Source: Phaeosaccion multiseriatum (Eukaryota; Ochrophyta, other classes). Taken from it: a stretch of 64,000 nucleotides of DNA. Shown here piece by piece: positions 11,001 to 21,901 of the stretch. The DNA lies in assembly GCA_965112735.1 (NCBI GenBank), contig OZ218951.1:4278001-4342000 (forward strand). Direction: 5' to 3'. A model generated the notes under the pieces. That model searched no databases. It was given only the letters and a program-made list of their open reading frames with translations, and was not told the origin of the DNA. A program made the translations under genes and the position numbers. Every line of letters begins with the position of its first letter. Position 1 is the stretch's first letter.

Positions 11001-13671
11001 AGTACCCCTCACTCACTCACTCACTCACCCACTCAGTACACTCTCACCCACTAACTTGCTCACTCGCTCACTCACTCAACTTACTCACTCACCTCTGACT
11101 CGCACTTGTTGACTGCAAGATGCACAGGCACCTTCTGCTGACGGAGGAACCTCGCAATCTGTCAATGGGGGGGGGGGGGGATGGCAGTCGATGGAAGGAT
11201 GGAAGGGTAGCATAGGAGGGTGAGGAGAAGGCACTGACTGAGGGGGATGGGACGGATGACGTCTCTCTCATCCTTCCTAATGCTGTGGACACGACAGACA
11301 CGACATGACATTCATCAGCAGCAGGCAGTAGACGGGAAGGAAGCCCAGCACCCCCATTCGCCTACCCATCTACCCACCTATGCACCCATCTACCCGCCTA
11401 CGCATCTACCTACCTACCTACCTACCCACCCACCCAAAAAGTAAAGCATACATGCAAGTAGGTCAAGTCAGTCAGTCAGTCAGTGAGGCTGTCAGTCACT
11501 CAGTGGGGTAGTCAGGCAGTATGTCAATGAAGCAGTCACCTGTTCGTCGAGGACGTTGAGCCCCCCCTGCCCGTCCACCACGAGGATGGCAGCTGACGCC
11601 TCCTCCAGCGCAATCATCGCTTGCTGCCGGATCTGAGGGAAGACACAAGGGTAGGGAAGTTGGTGATACAGGGTAGGGAAGTTGGTGATACAGGGTAGGG
11701 TAGTTGGTGTGCAGGGCAGGTGGGTGGGTGGGTGGGTGAGTGCGTGGGATGTGTGAGTGGGCACAGCGGTACAGCTCTCCCTCTCTCTGTGTGTGAGTGT
11801 GCATGTGTGTGTATGTGTGCATGTGTGTGTGTCTGTCTCTCTCCCTCTCTCACCTCGTCTGCAAAGACCTCGTCGGGATCGTCTTCGAACACAAGCCCCC
11901 CTGGGAGATTGGAGAGGAGGCAGGAGAGGAGCGGAGATAAAGGGAGTGGGGAGGAGAGGAGAAGAGAGGAGAGGGAGGAGGAGAGAGATTAAACGATGTT
12001 GTGGAAGTGTCAGACTGATCGACATGCGACCGTTGAGAAAAGAAGAGAGAAGTGAATGCGGGAGAGAGAAGAGAGAGAGAGAGAGAAGGGAAAGAGCACA
12101 GAGAGACAAGAGAGGAGAGGACAAGACAGGACGCGAGCTTACGTACGCACCGGTATCAACAATGTCAAACTCGTACTCGTTATGGTAGGCCCTCTTGTAT
12201 GTGCGGTCCCTGGTCACTCCGGGCTGATCGAACACAATGGAGCCGTCCTGGAAGCGCCTGGCCAGACGGTTCACAATGGCGCTCTGTTGGGGGATGGGGG
12301 TGAGAATGGGGAGGGGAAGGGAGGGTGGGAGAAAGGGGAGGGAAGGGGAGAGACGGGGGGAGGGGTGAGTGGGGGAGAAGCGGGAGAGGGGTAGAGTGGG
12401 GAGTTGTGGGTGGTGGAACACACAACAAACAGGGCAGCAGAGCAAGTAGAACCGGCTTGTACAGTGAACGCACGCACACACGCAAACACGCACGCACGCA
12501 CACACGCACCTTGCCCACGTTGGGCCTCCCAATGACAGCCACGACGGGGTACTTTCTCCTGTCCATAGGCCTGATGCCCCTCACTGGCTTGGGGGGGCCG
12601 AGGGACTGCGCCGAGGGGGGGGGAGGGGGGGGGGGTTGGGAGTCAGCAACAAACCAACGCGTTGCGAAAACCTATCCTACGAGCGCACAGGAGTCAAGAA
12701 CTCTCACGCAAGCCACTCATAGTCACAAACACCAGACACCTCCGCGCTCCTGTTGGGCCATTTGGATGGGGGGCCCCGCCCCCCTACCACCTGTAGCAAT
12801 CCTCCCCCTCCCCAAATACGACATGCCCCACATCATACACACATACACACACACACACACTCACGCACCCACACACCTTGAAGTCCTTGACGGGCGAGGA
12901 CCTGGCCGGGTCGGCCATCTCATCTGTGGGGACGTCGCCAATGGCCGGCGCAGGCTCGTCCTCCCAGGCCTCCATCTCGGCGCGGAGGTCTACGTATTCG
13001 TACTGCAAAGACTCGTCATCGTTGAAGGACGGCAAAGCGGCCTCGCGTGCAGCCTCGGCCGCCGCGACAGACGCCTTTGTGCCCCTCCTCCCTTTCCCCC
13101 CCTTGCCGCTTCTCCCACCGCCGCCCTCGTCGTCGTCCTCATCGTCTCCCTCCATTCCCTCTCCGTCTTCGTAGTCTTCGTACTCGTCTTCTCCGTCAAA
13201 GGTGTATTCCCCGTCCCCCCCCTCCAGGTCCTCATCACCCCAGAACCCCTCCGCTCCCTCCAAGGTGGTGGGTGCTGGAATCACCGCCTCGTCTTCGTCA
13301 TCGTCCCCATCATCATCGTGTCGGCCCTTTCGCTCGCGCCCCTGGCTAGCTCCCTGCGGTTTCTTCCCTCCTCCCTTGGTCACCACCCCCCGTGCCATTT
13401 CCAGCCTCGTCCTTCTTCGTCTCCTCATGCCTGCAAAGCCTGGCAAGCACTGGCCTTCCTCCCTCAAGATCCTGCCCCTTGCAGCTTCGTCCATCCATCC
13501 TTTCCCTCTGACGGCCGCAGTCCCTCCACTCTTGCCTTTGCATGCGGTGGAAGAAGTTGAAGTGCTCGAGGGCCTCACTCTCCCTCCAGGAGTGACAGTT
13601 ATCCATGCTTGCCCCAGACTGAGTCCGAGCGCTAGCGTACCCGCCGCCAAGCTCACCCTACAGGGAGACAT
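7938..13671 (-). CDS. der: plastid ribosome-assembly GTPase Der (EngA), 743 aa, 13 exons
   Basis: Exons (minus order): 13671-12877, 12605-12510, 12283-12151, 11900-11854, 11632-11540, 11158-11093, 10792-10688, 10288-10001, 9689-9564, 9364-9167, 8925-8845, 8400-8302, 8042-7938; all phases agree. Der has two tandem GTPase domains and a KH-like C-terminus and acts in large ribosomal subunit maturation. Visible here are G1 GRPNVGK twice (the first abuts exon junction 2/3), G2/G3 GVTRDRTY and DTGG, then SGTTRDTID and DTAG, and G4 NKCE in domain 1 and NKWD in domain 2. The KH-like end includes [21 protein letters not shown] and [10 protein letters not shown]. The first exon encodes a signal peptide cut before W (GQA|WITV), a basic stretch and a ~150-residue acidic linker, so import into a complex plastid is inferred. 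Introns carry dense microsatellites; two contain the dispersed GTTGGTGATAC word or a relative. Confidence 0.95.
11659..11716 (+). repeat. 22-bp tandem repeat carrying the GTTGGTGATAC word, der intron 4
   Basis: Two exact GTTGGTGATAC copies (11659, 11681), each followed by AGGGTAGGG, and a third degenerate copy near 11704, arranged as a 22-bp tandem repeat inside an intron. Confidence 0.8.
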
Positions 13672-13821
13672 ACCGCCACAACAACCAGCGATCCTCTGAC
13701 GAAGAGAGGGGGGTGCTCTTGTGTGGTCAACAGCAGCTCAGCCCAACAGCAGTTGGTGATCCAAAATCGTTGCCATCTGAATCCGTCTCCTCCGCCGCAC
13801 TGCTATATGATCAAACGAAGT
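13672..13821. promoter_or_regulatory. bidirectional promoter region, der / ankyrin 2
   Basis: Only about 150 bp separate the two divergent start codons. A GTTGGTGATCC variant of the dispersed word lies at 13752. No TATA box is evident. Assigned from geometry only. Confidence 0.5.
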
Positions 13822-15468
13822 ATGCAGAGGGCATTTAGCAACGAGGTAAGGCCCCTTCCTCCTCTTCTCTGTGCCGATCTCCTTAGCTACACACTCACCC
13901 TCTCCCATTGATGTTGCTGCCCCTTGTGGCAGGCCGCTCGTCTTCATGAGGCCATCACAGGCGGTCAGAGCGTTAGACAGGTACAAAAAGCCGTGAGGGC
14001 CCTCGTCACTAAGAACGGAGGGCGGAGGACATGCTTGGACGAGCCTCTCGATGAGGCAGGACGCCTTCCTCTGCTCACAGCTTTGCGACACAGGAGGAAT
14101 GACATCGCTGCTCTTTTGCTGCAAGAGGGGGCCTCGCCGAATGGTGCGGACCCTTCAAGTGGCATCACTGGGTTGATATTTGCATGTTCTCTTCCAGATG
14201 CTGCTGTTGTACAACATCTGCTCTCTGCTGGGGCTGACGTCGATGGAAGAGCCAAGAATAGAATTACGGCTCTCATGCAGGCTTCCCAGCTCGGGGCCAT
14301 TGTGGTGGTGCACAAGCTTCTCTCAGCTGGTGCCAGCGTGAATTTGGCTGACAGTACCGGCCATACGGCGTTGATGAAGGCCTCGAATGGAGGCCAACAC
14401 GGAGTGGTGCAGCAGCTGCTATCAGCTGGTGCGGAGCCCAATCGGGCCACTGTAAAGGAGGGCCATACGGCGCTCATGACGGCCTCGTTTCAAGGGCATG
14501 ACAGGGTAGTCCAGCAGCTGCTTTCTGCCGGCGCCGAGATCGAACAGGCAACTCCGGAATACTCAACGGCTTTGTTTTCCGCCTCCTTCAATGGGCATCA
14601 TGCGGTGGTGCAGCGGCTACTATCGGCAGGCGCTGATCCCAACCACGCGCATTACAGAAATGCATCAGTTGGCACCCCCCTGGTGATAGCCGCACAAAAG
14701 GGACACCACAGGATCACGCAGTTGCTGCTCACCGCCGGGGCAAATGTGAATGAGGCAGCCAGCGACGTATGGTATCCGCTCTGTGCTGCAAGCCATTATG
14801 GACGTGGCATTGTGGTGGATCAGCTCATCGCAGCCGGCGCTGAACTCGAAGCGCGCATAGGTGAGCAGGGGAGAACTGCGTTGATGACAGCATCTTTTGA
14901 AGGGCACAGAAGCATTGTGCGAAAGCTGCTCAGGGCGGGTGCGGAGGTGAATACGACGAGTGACGAGGAAGTTGGAGCTGGAGCGATACACCTGGCATCT
15001 CAATGTGGTCATGCTCGTGTCGTGGAGGAGCTCATCGCAGGAGGTGCCGAAGTAGACATGCTGGACGGCGACGGGGCTACAGCTTTGGTGGCGGCTAGTC
15101 TGCATTGTCGTGAGGCAGTGATCCGTGTACTCCTGTCTGCGGGGGCTGATCCTGACAGTGCGGGCAGTAGCTACCCCGTAACGCCTTTGCTTGCTGCGGC
15201 ACAACAAGGCCACAGCGGGGCGGCGCTGGAGCTACTCTCTGGAGGAGCCTCACTGGCAAAGGCCCTGACAGTGGCCCGAGGACATGTCGATGGAGGCCCC
15301 TTTGTTGAATTCCTCCTTGCCGCGGACAGACATCTCTTTGCGTCACAAAGCGCGTTGGACCTGATGCGGGGCACTGACCGTCTCTTTGGCAAGGAAGGGA
15401 GGCTGAAGGTATCGCAGAGAGAGGTTAGCCCTGAGGTGCTGCAGGAGGTGGCGGAGGAGATGGCATGA
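13822..15468 (+). CDS. ankyrin-repeat protein 2, 519 aa, two exons
   Basis: Exons 13822-13845 and 13933-15468, split after eight codons exactly as in the paralogue at 5621. An in-frame ATG 15 bp upstream (13807) could add MIKRS, but the shared start is the second ATG. About twelve ankyrin repeats follow the cap ITGGQSVRQVQKAVRALV. Cores such as VVQQLLSAGA and TALMTAS are very regular, indicating expansion by repeat duplication. The C-terminal block (VEFLLAADRH, SALDLMRGTD, VSQREVSPEV) is nearly identical to paralogue 1. Function is presumably a protein-binding scaffold; no other domain is seen. The pair flanks the der gene, so the duplication spanned or jumped over it. Confidence 0.87.
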
Positions 15469-16373
15469 TGAAAGGAGCGTGGGTATCTCGCCTGCGGTGT
15501 GGAGTCGGCGCTGGGAAGGTGAAGTGGTGGGGGCGTGAGCCGAGGAAGAGAGGAAGAGAAGCTGGGGTACTACTCATGAGGACCTCAGCCCCACTCCTCG
15601 GATGCGTGCAAGTAGGTCGAAGGCACCAACGCGAGTGGAGCTAAGGCCCCACCACGAAGTAGAGTGGGAGGCCAGCGGGTGAAGGGATAGGAGGGGGGGT
15701 GCTTGTATCATGTAGGATAGTGAAAGATGCGGGATCAGTGAGCGGATAATTGATGTGATCGGCGAGTACTTGCCCTACTACACGCTTGGCAACGGCTGGT
15801 GGGGTGGATCTGCTCCCAGGGGTGGATAATATGAGGAGCATAGTTTCGCCCCAAGGGCCGTGTACTTAGCTATCATAGCGATGGGGGCTTTCCTTTGTGC
15901 TCTGTTAACAAAAGCGACATTGCACACTTGCTATGAGGTAGGGCTCCCAAAGACCAGTTACTGACTTACTGTCCCTCAAGGGGGGGGCGGACATTGGACC
16001 TTTAACGTGTCGGCGTCGGTGTACGATCTTCGCTTGTCAATGACAACGTGGAGAGCTGAGCCCGAGGGTAGGTGGAAAGGGTTGGCGAATTGGGCATACA
16101 ACCAACAGGCGCACATACAGAGAGCTCTGCTGTGCGGATGAGAGGGGCCAGAGGGGGACCCAACCAAGAGTCTTTCTCTCTCTCTCCAGCCGCCCCCCCC
16201 CCCCCCCACACACACACACACACACACTTCTCAGCCCTCTCCGGCCGCGACATAACTAGTGAGTTCTCTGCCCCAACAGCCAACAGCCGTGTGTGTGCGC
16301 GTGTGCGGTGTGTGTGTGCAGCCTGTTACCCCGGAGGACGGAGGAGAGTCACCATCTTGTGTCTTCCTCACAA
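15469..16373. other. convergent intergenic region, ankyrin 2 / beta-lactamase-like
   Basis: About 900 bp with no supported gene. It includes a poly-C/poly-CA block at 16190-16226 and a TGTGTGCG-rich stretch at 16286-16318. Short minus frames here are encoded by the CA repeat and were not accepted. Confidence 0.4.
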
Positions 16374-19300
16374 TCAATGGGCGTCAACGTCGATGCCCAA
16401 GTCTCTAGCCAACGCCTCCACCATCCGCTCCCACCTCCTTGTATCAGCTACGGCCAACTGCGAAGTCAGGTAGGCAAGGCTCACCTCCCTCCCCTCCCAG
16501 CGGCACCACGCCACCCCGCCTCCACCTCCGTCGACAAGCCCCACGCAGGAGTCGAAGAAGACGCCTCTCTGCCTCCACACAGGGGCGCCTTTCATCTTTT
16601 TCTTTTTCTTCTTGTTGTCCTTAGTGCTCTTGGGCGTCGTCCTCGTTGGGCCTCCGGCCACACCGCCGCCCCCTTGGGAATCACCTTGTTCCTGCTGTCC
16701 CTTCCAGTGCTGCTGCCGCTGCTGCTCCTTGGATGCCAAATAACCCTCCTCCTCTTGTTCCCACTCATCGGGATCGTATGCAGGCGAAGAGGGCGCCCAT
16801 TCTTCGTCCTCGACTCTCTTCACCGCAGCTTCTCGCGCTCGCCACTCCCTGCCCTCCTCCCCCTCCTCCTTCCCCTCCCCCTTCTCCTCCTCCTCCTTCT
16901 TCTCCTGTTCCCTGAGTGCAGCGACGGCAGTGGAATTGAGTGGGCGAGGATCCATGGACAGCAGCCCTTCTCTGCCGAGCCTCGCGAAGCCAAAGCTCCC
17001 CTCCCCATTCGCACTTGCCCCAAGGCCTCCGCCTGTCGGATCGCTACTTGACCCCCTTCCCAGTAGGACGTCGCGCGTTGCTTCTGTAACCAACTGCATG
17101 TATGTGTGTGTGTGTGAGTGTGCGTGTGTGTGTGTGTGGGTGGGTGTGTGTGAGTGTGTGTGTGTGTGTGCGTGTGTGTGTGTGTGTGTGGGTGTGTGCG
17201 TGCGTGTGTGCGTGTGGTCGTGTGTGTGGGCGTGAGTGTGTGTGTGTGAGAGAGGGTGTGTGTGCATGTGTGTGCACGTATGTGTGTGTTTGCACATGCG
17301 CACGGGGGAAACGGAAAGCAAGGACGGCACACGATGGATGTGACGGAGTGTGAAGGGTGAGAGCTGAGGGGCGGGTGACGGAGAGGACAAAGGACAACGA
17401 TGACAACCCAACTCGGACTACAACGGACCCAATTATCACCGCAAACGTACCCGCAGCCTCGAGGGCAGAGAACCGCCCCCCCACCCACCCACCCCTACCC
17501 CCACCCCTACCCCCACACACATATAAGCTTAATAAGCTTACGTACCGTGGCCGAGGCCAGACCATGCATAAGGGCGGACAGGTCCTCTGCGGAGGCGAGT
17601 CCGAGCTGCCCCGGTGCCTCCTTCACGCCCCAAGCGGCTCCTGCAGACTGGAGAGCGGAGTTCAGCCTCCTGCATAAGTGGGTAGCCAGGGAAGGTTGAG
17701 GGAGGGGAAGGTGGAGGGGAGGGGGAGGGGATGGGGGGAGTTGGTAGTGATTGGGAGTGGTTGGGAGTGGTTGGGGGTGATAGTGCCGAAACGGACACAA
17801 ACATACTCACTCACACACACAGAGAGAGATACACACTCATACGCACTCACACCACGGCTCACCTCGCCTTGCGATTGTCCGGCAGGGCTCCGGCGGCGGC
17901 GATGGCAAGTGCCACAGACGAAGAATCGATATCGACTTTGTCGACATTGACACCCATAATACTATAGAGGGCCGAGGAAATGGAAGAAAACAGCCCCTTC
18001 GGAGAGGAGGAGGAGCAGTAGGAGGGGGAGGGGGAGAAGAAGAGAGAAGATAACAGAGAGGACAGGATAGAGAGCCCCCCCTCGCAGCGCTCCTCCACCT
18101 CCGCGGTTTTGGAATCGGTCAAGAAGTCCGCCCTGCAGACAAAGAGCTTGACAAAGCGGTTGGAGGAGGACAGGAGCAGCTGAGGAGAGTAGCGCAGAAG
18201 CCACGTCCACACGGGCAAGTCGTACAGGAGGGGGATATTCGAGCAGCAGCTCCATCCACTCCTATCCTCCTCCTCCTTCTCCTCCTCCTCTTCCTCCTCC
18301 TCCTCCTCCACCTCCTCCTCCTCCTTCTTGTTCTTCTTCTTCTTCTTCTTCTTCTTCTTCTTCTCCTCCTTCCTCTCCTTCCACGCCGGTCCTGATGAGA
18401 GGATAGCGACGTCCCACACTCGACATCCCTCAAGCGCTCTTGTCATGGCGGCAAGCGTAGCAGCAGACGCAAGAATTGGTGATTCAGCAGCAGCGGACGC
18501 ACCAGCTGCTGTAGACGCCTTTCGAGCGCTGCTTTGCACAAGGCTGCAGAGTGAGCCACCACCTCCACCCCCACCCCCCTCACCCCCAAGTTGCTGCCCC
18601 TCTTGCAGTTGCAGGGACACACCCCTACCACCCCCGTCCTGCTCGTCTATGCTGCTGCTGCTGCTGCTGCTGCTGGTGGTGGTGGAGGAGGAGGAGGACG
18701 AGACCCTTCGAACAAACTCGCCCAACACCAGTCCGTCGGCAAAGCTACGAGGGGGCAACGGTATGACGGTGCTGGCTAAGTAGTCTGTTCTCCCCCCATA
18801 CAAGAGCCTCGCACTTTGCAGCCTCTCCATCAACAGGGCTGCTGCTCCTGTTGGGCCATCGCTATCGTCCACTTCGCTGCTGCCCGACCCCCAACCCCTC
18901 TCTCCTTCCTTCACCTCGAACCGCTGCTCCATGATGTTTTGGACAGTTACGTCTGACTGCGAGGAGGAGGACGAAGGACGGGGGGAGAGGGGTGGGGTTT
19001 GCTACCATCAGCGACCATCCGCTCCCCAAAGCTGTCATGATCCCCTCCTTTGCCTACTGAGAAGCAAGCCTGAGCGTGCAAACTCAAGCACGTACATACC
19101 AAGCACCTAAGTATGGACACGTCCTTACCTTCCCGCCCACTGCGAAGCCTGGCCAGTGCTTGTCAATGGGATCTGCCCACTCCACGAGTCCTGGGCAGAA
19201 AGTAGAGTAGTGGCAGGGGCGGGAGAAGGAGGAGGAGCAGCGGCAGCGGCAGGAGGAAGAGGAGGAGGAGAAGGATCATGAGAAGGAGGGGGGATGCATA

Positions 19301-20284
19301 AGTTGAGGAGGAGGAGGAGGAGGAGGAGGAGGAGGAGGAGGAGGAGGCAGTAGGACGTAAGAGGGACATACACACACATCCCTCACCCTCATCCACGAGT
19401 ATCCCCAGAGCAAGCGCCTCGTACAGCCCTCCGAGAGAGAGGAGCGCGAAGGGCGTGTCAAGCGTCACGGGGGAGGGCGGGGTGGACAGCCACCTGGAGA
19501 GGGGGGGACGTAGATGGCGGCAGAGGGGGCGCAGGCAGCGGCAGCACCACCATAAGCAGAGGGGCGCGGGAGGGCAGGAGGGGAGAGGGACGGGGAGAGA
19601 GGGGGGGACTGGTAGCAGCAGCAACAGCGGCAGCAGTAGGGCTAGCCAGTGGGGGGACCCCTCTTCTTTCCCACTCCACTTTCCAGAGAGTCTCTGTAGC
19701 AGAGAAATATGATGAGTGTGTACTGGTGTGGCCTGCTAACTTACTTTCCACCCCAACCTTCCCTGGTAAGTGTTCCGGCCGCCACGCTGACTGCCAGTTT
19801 GCCATCCACGTGAGCGGCGAAGGAGGACCCCACTTCATGCCCCTCGGAGTGCAGAGCTGCAAAGGCCTCGTGCGTGCGAGGGTAGTCCACTGCCACCCAG
19901 CGTAGCCGCGAGAGGAGGAGGGGCAGCGAGTGCGAGTGCGAGTGGACCGCAGGAAAGGAAAGGCGCGGGTCAAAAGTGCCCACCAAAACAGCATCCTTCC
20001 TTTCCCTCTCCCCCCCCCCAACCACACCGACCTGCTGCGTCTGGCGGTCCGCCGATGCTAAGATTCTTCGGCGCTGGGCAGGAGCCTAGAATCATGCACC
20101 GCCAAGTGCTGTAGGGAGGGCTTTGCTCGAGCAGCCGGACGACAATGCCCAAGAAGCACACCAAAATGTAGAACCTGTTCTCTCCCGACAAAGGAGCAGC
20201 AGAGGCTGTTCCACGTTTCCCTCGCTGTTGCCGGGACGACGGCCGCCCCTGCGGACCGTTCGGCCGCTCCTGCCGTGAAGACAT
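16374..20284 (-). CDS. beta-lactamase-fold protein with altered active site, about 848 aa, seven exons
   Basis: Exons: 20284-20100 and 19999-19745 (this first junction is tentative), then 19493-19387, 19190-19129, 18956-17863, 17669-17546, 17093-16374. The pattern resembles class-C-type serine beta-lactamase/esterase relatives: [16 protein letters not shown], then [20 protein letters not shown] and a [20 protein letters not shown] block, a [13 protein letters not shown] region and a C-terminal [17 protein letters not shown]. In that family the nucleophile sits in SxxK; here the matching site reads SLGG, so the lysine is missing and classical hydrolysis is doubtful. A hydrophobic segment near the N-terminus ([12 protein letters not shown]) suggests a membrane anchor. 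Low-complexity insertions (Ser, Gly, Lys/Glu runs) inflate exon 5. Family assignment is from remembered motifs, not a search. Confidence 0.65.
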
Positions 20285-20467
20285 GCTACGCTTACGCCAT
20301 TTAAATAGATCGGATCAGGCAGCGAAGAAGGTGTTGTACCTCTGCATCCAGCCTTGGTTACAGATGACAACTCGTCACTCCTCTTCTTTTCTCAAAAGTC
20401 AATAAATACCCTCATTTTCCTCCGCGATCATTTTCTTCCATCGAGACAGCGTGTACAACCGCAGCCC
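20285..20467. promoter_or_regulatory. bidirectional promoter region, beta-lactamase-like / SDR
   Basis: 183 bp between divergent ATGs (20284 minus, 20468 plus). No recognisable core element. Geometry only. Confidence 0.5.
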
Positions 20468-21901
20468 ATGGGTAGGCAGAGGGGAAAGAAGGCCGCGGAG
20501 GCAGCATCCGCCCTGGCAGCTGAGGCCGCTGCAGCTGCAGCAGCTGCAAGAAGTAACTGGTCGCCGTTTGCGAAGGCCACGGTGGCATGGGGTTACACAG
20601 TCATGGTGTACGCAATAGTGGTTGCGGTGTGGCGGGTGTACCACGGCGAGGCCGTCTTGCTCGATGTGGTGGCCTGGAAGCGAGCCATGTTCGCCCTTGT
20701 GTTCGTGGAGGCCACGAAGTACTTGGCGACAAACGAATCGAGCATGGAGGGGTGGGCGGAGGTTCTGTACGGCATCATTTGTGTGTTCATTGGCGTGCTT
20801 GCTGCCAACACGTACAACCGCCTCATTCGCGGCAACTCACACAAGCAGACGAGCATGGAGGGCAAGGTGGTGCTTGTGACAGGGGCGAACTCGGGCATTG
20901 GGCTGGAGACGGCGAAGGAGTTGATGCGCATGGGCGCCTACGTGGTCTTCGCGTGCCGCACGGAGGAGAAGGCTCGGGAGGCCATCCTGGGGGCCATCAA
21001 GGAGCTCAAGCAGGAGATTCAAAAGGTCGGGGTGAAGAGCGGCCCCACCGACGACAGGCCTTCTGCCAAGGGAGTGGGCATCTTTATGAAGCTGGACATG
21101 TCCGACCTCGACAGTGTGCGAGCATTTGCGCAGGAGCTCAACTCGCAGCAGCACCTCAAGATTGACGTGCTCGTCCTCAACGCAGGGCTGATTGGGGGCT
21201 CCCGCCGGGAGGAGAGTGCTGCAGATGGCTTGGAGACGACCATCGGAGTGAACCACCTTGCCCACTTCCTGCTCACCAACTTGCTCCTCAACAAGATGGA
21301 GAGTAGCACCGACCCTCGCGTGGTGGTGGTATCCTCGGTGTACCACAAATACGGCAAGATAGACTGGGACGACCTCCTCATGAAGCAGAACTGGAGCGCC
21401 TTCCGCGCATACTGCAGCTCCAAGCTTATGAATGTCATGTTCGCCACAGAGCTCCAGCGCCGACTCGACCTTGGCAACAAATTCGACAACAAGGAGGGCA
21501 ACACCAGCAGCGGCAATGGGAGCAGCAACGGGAGCAGCAGCAGCGGCCGCAGCTCGGGCAGCAGGCTGTGGAAGGGCACCAACAGATGCATAGTCCACTC
21601 TGTGCACCCGGGGCTGGTCATGACAAGCATCACCAAAAACATGAACCCGGTGCTACGGTTCGGGTATTGGCTCGTCACTCCCCTCATGCTGCTGCTGCAG
21701 AAGAGGCCCAAGCAGGGGGCTTATGGGGTGGTGCACTGTACCACCAACGCGGAGCTCAGGGAGGTCGGGCACGGCGGATTGTTCTTTAGCAATCTCCTCC
21801 CCATGCCGATGCATGAGATGTGCGAAGATGAGGAGGCGTGTGCGAGGCTGTGGGACGCGTCGGCGGCGCTGGTGGGCCTCGAGGGTAAGAAAAAGTCATA
21901 A
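20468..21901 (+). CDS. membrane-anchored short-chain dehydrogenase/reductase, 477 aa, single exon
   Basis: The first ATG is at 20468 (MGRQRGKKAAEAA). Two or three hydrophobic segments lie in residues 40-125 (VMVYAIVVAVW, RAMFALVFVEA, VLYGIICVFIGVLAA), followed by a classical SDR Rossmann domain. Visible are the NAD(P)-binding TGANSGIG at the start of the domain, the NAG motif (VLNAGLIGG), the catalytic serine block VVVSSVYHKYGKI and YCSSK (Tyr/Lys of the YxxxK site), then VHSVHPGLVMT. This is the layout of retinol-dehydrogenase or WWOX-like SDRs, which reduce or oxidise lipid carbonyls on ER-type membranes; the substrate is unknown. A Gly/Ser/Asn-rich insertion lies between YxxxK and the HPG motif. 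No intron interrupts the gene, unlike its neighbours. Confidence 0.9.
   Translation: MGRQRGKKAAEAASALAAEAAAAAAAARSNWSPFAKATVAWGYTVMVYAIVVAVWRVYHGEAVLLDVVAWKRAMFALVFVEATKYLATNESSMEGWAEVLYGIICVFIGVLAANTYNRLIRGNSHKQTSMEGKVVLVTGANSGIGLETAKELMRMGAYVVFACRTEEKAREAILGAIKELKQEIQKVGVKSGPTDDRPSAKGVGIFMKLDMSDLDSVRAFAQELNSQQHLKIDVLVLNAGLIGGSRREESAADGLETTIGVNHLAHFLLTNLLLNKMESSTDPRVVVVSSVYHKYGKIDWDDLLMKQNWSAFRAYCSSKLMNVMFATELQRRLDLGNKFDNKEGNTSSGNGSSNGSSSSGRSSGSRLWKGTNRCIVHSVHPGLVMTSITKNMNPVLRFGYWLVTPLMLLLQKRPKQGAYGVVHCTTNAELREVGHGGLFFSNLLPMPMHEMCEDEEACARLWDASAALVGLEGKKKS

Noticed and set aside
16843-19640. Lys/Glu, Ser and Leu homopolymer frames
   Set aside because: Real only as low-complexity inserts in the beta-lactamase-like exon; the alternative frames are shadows.
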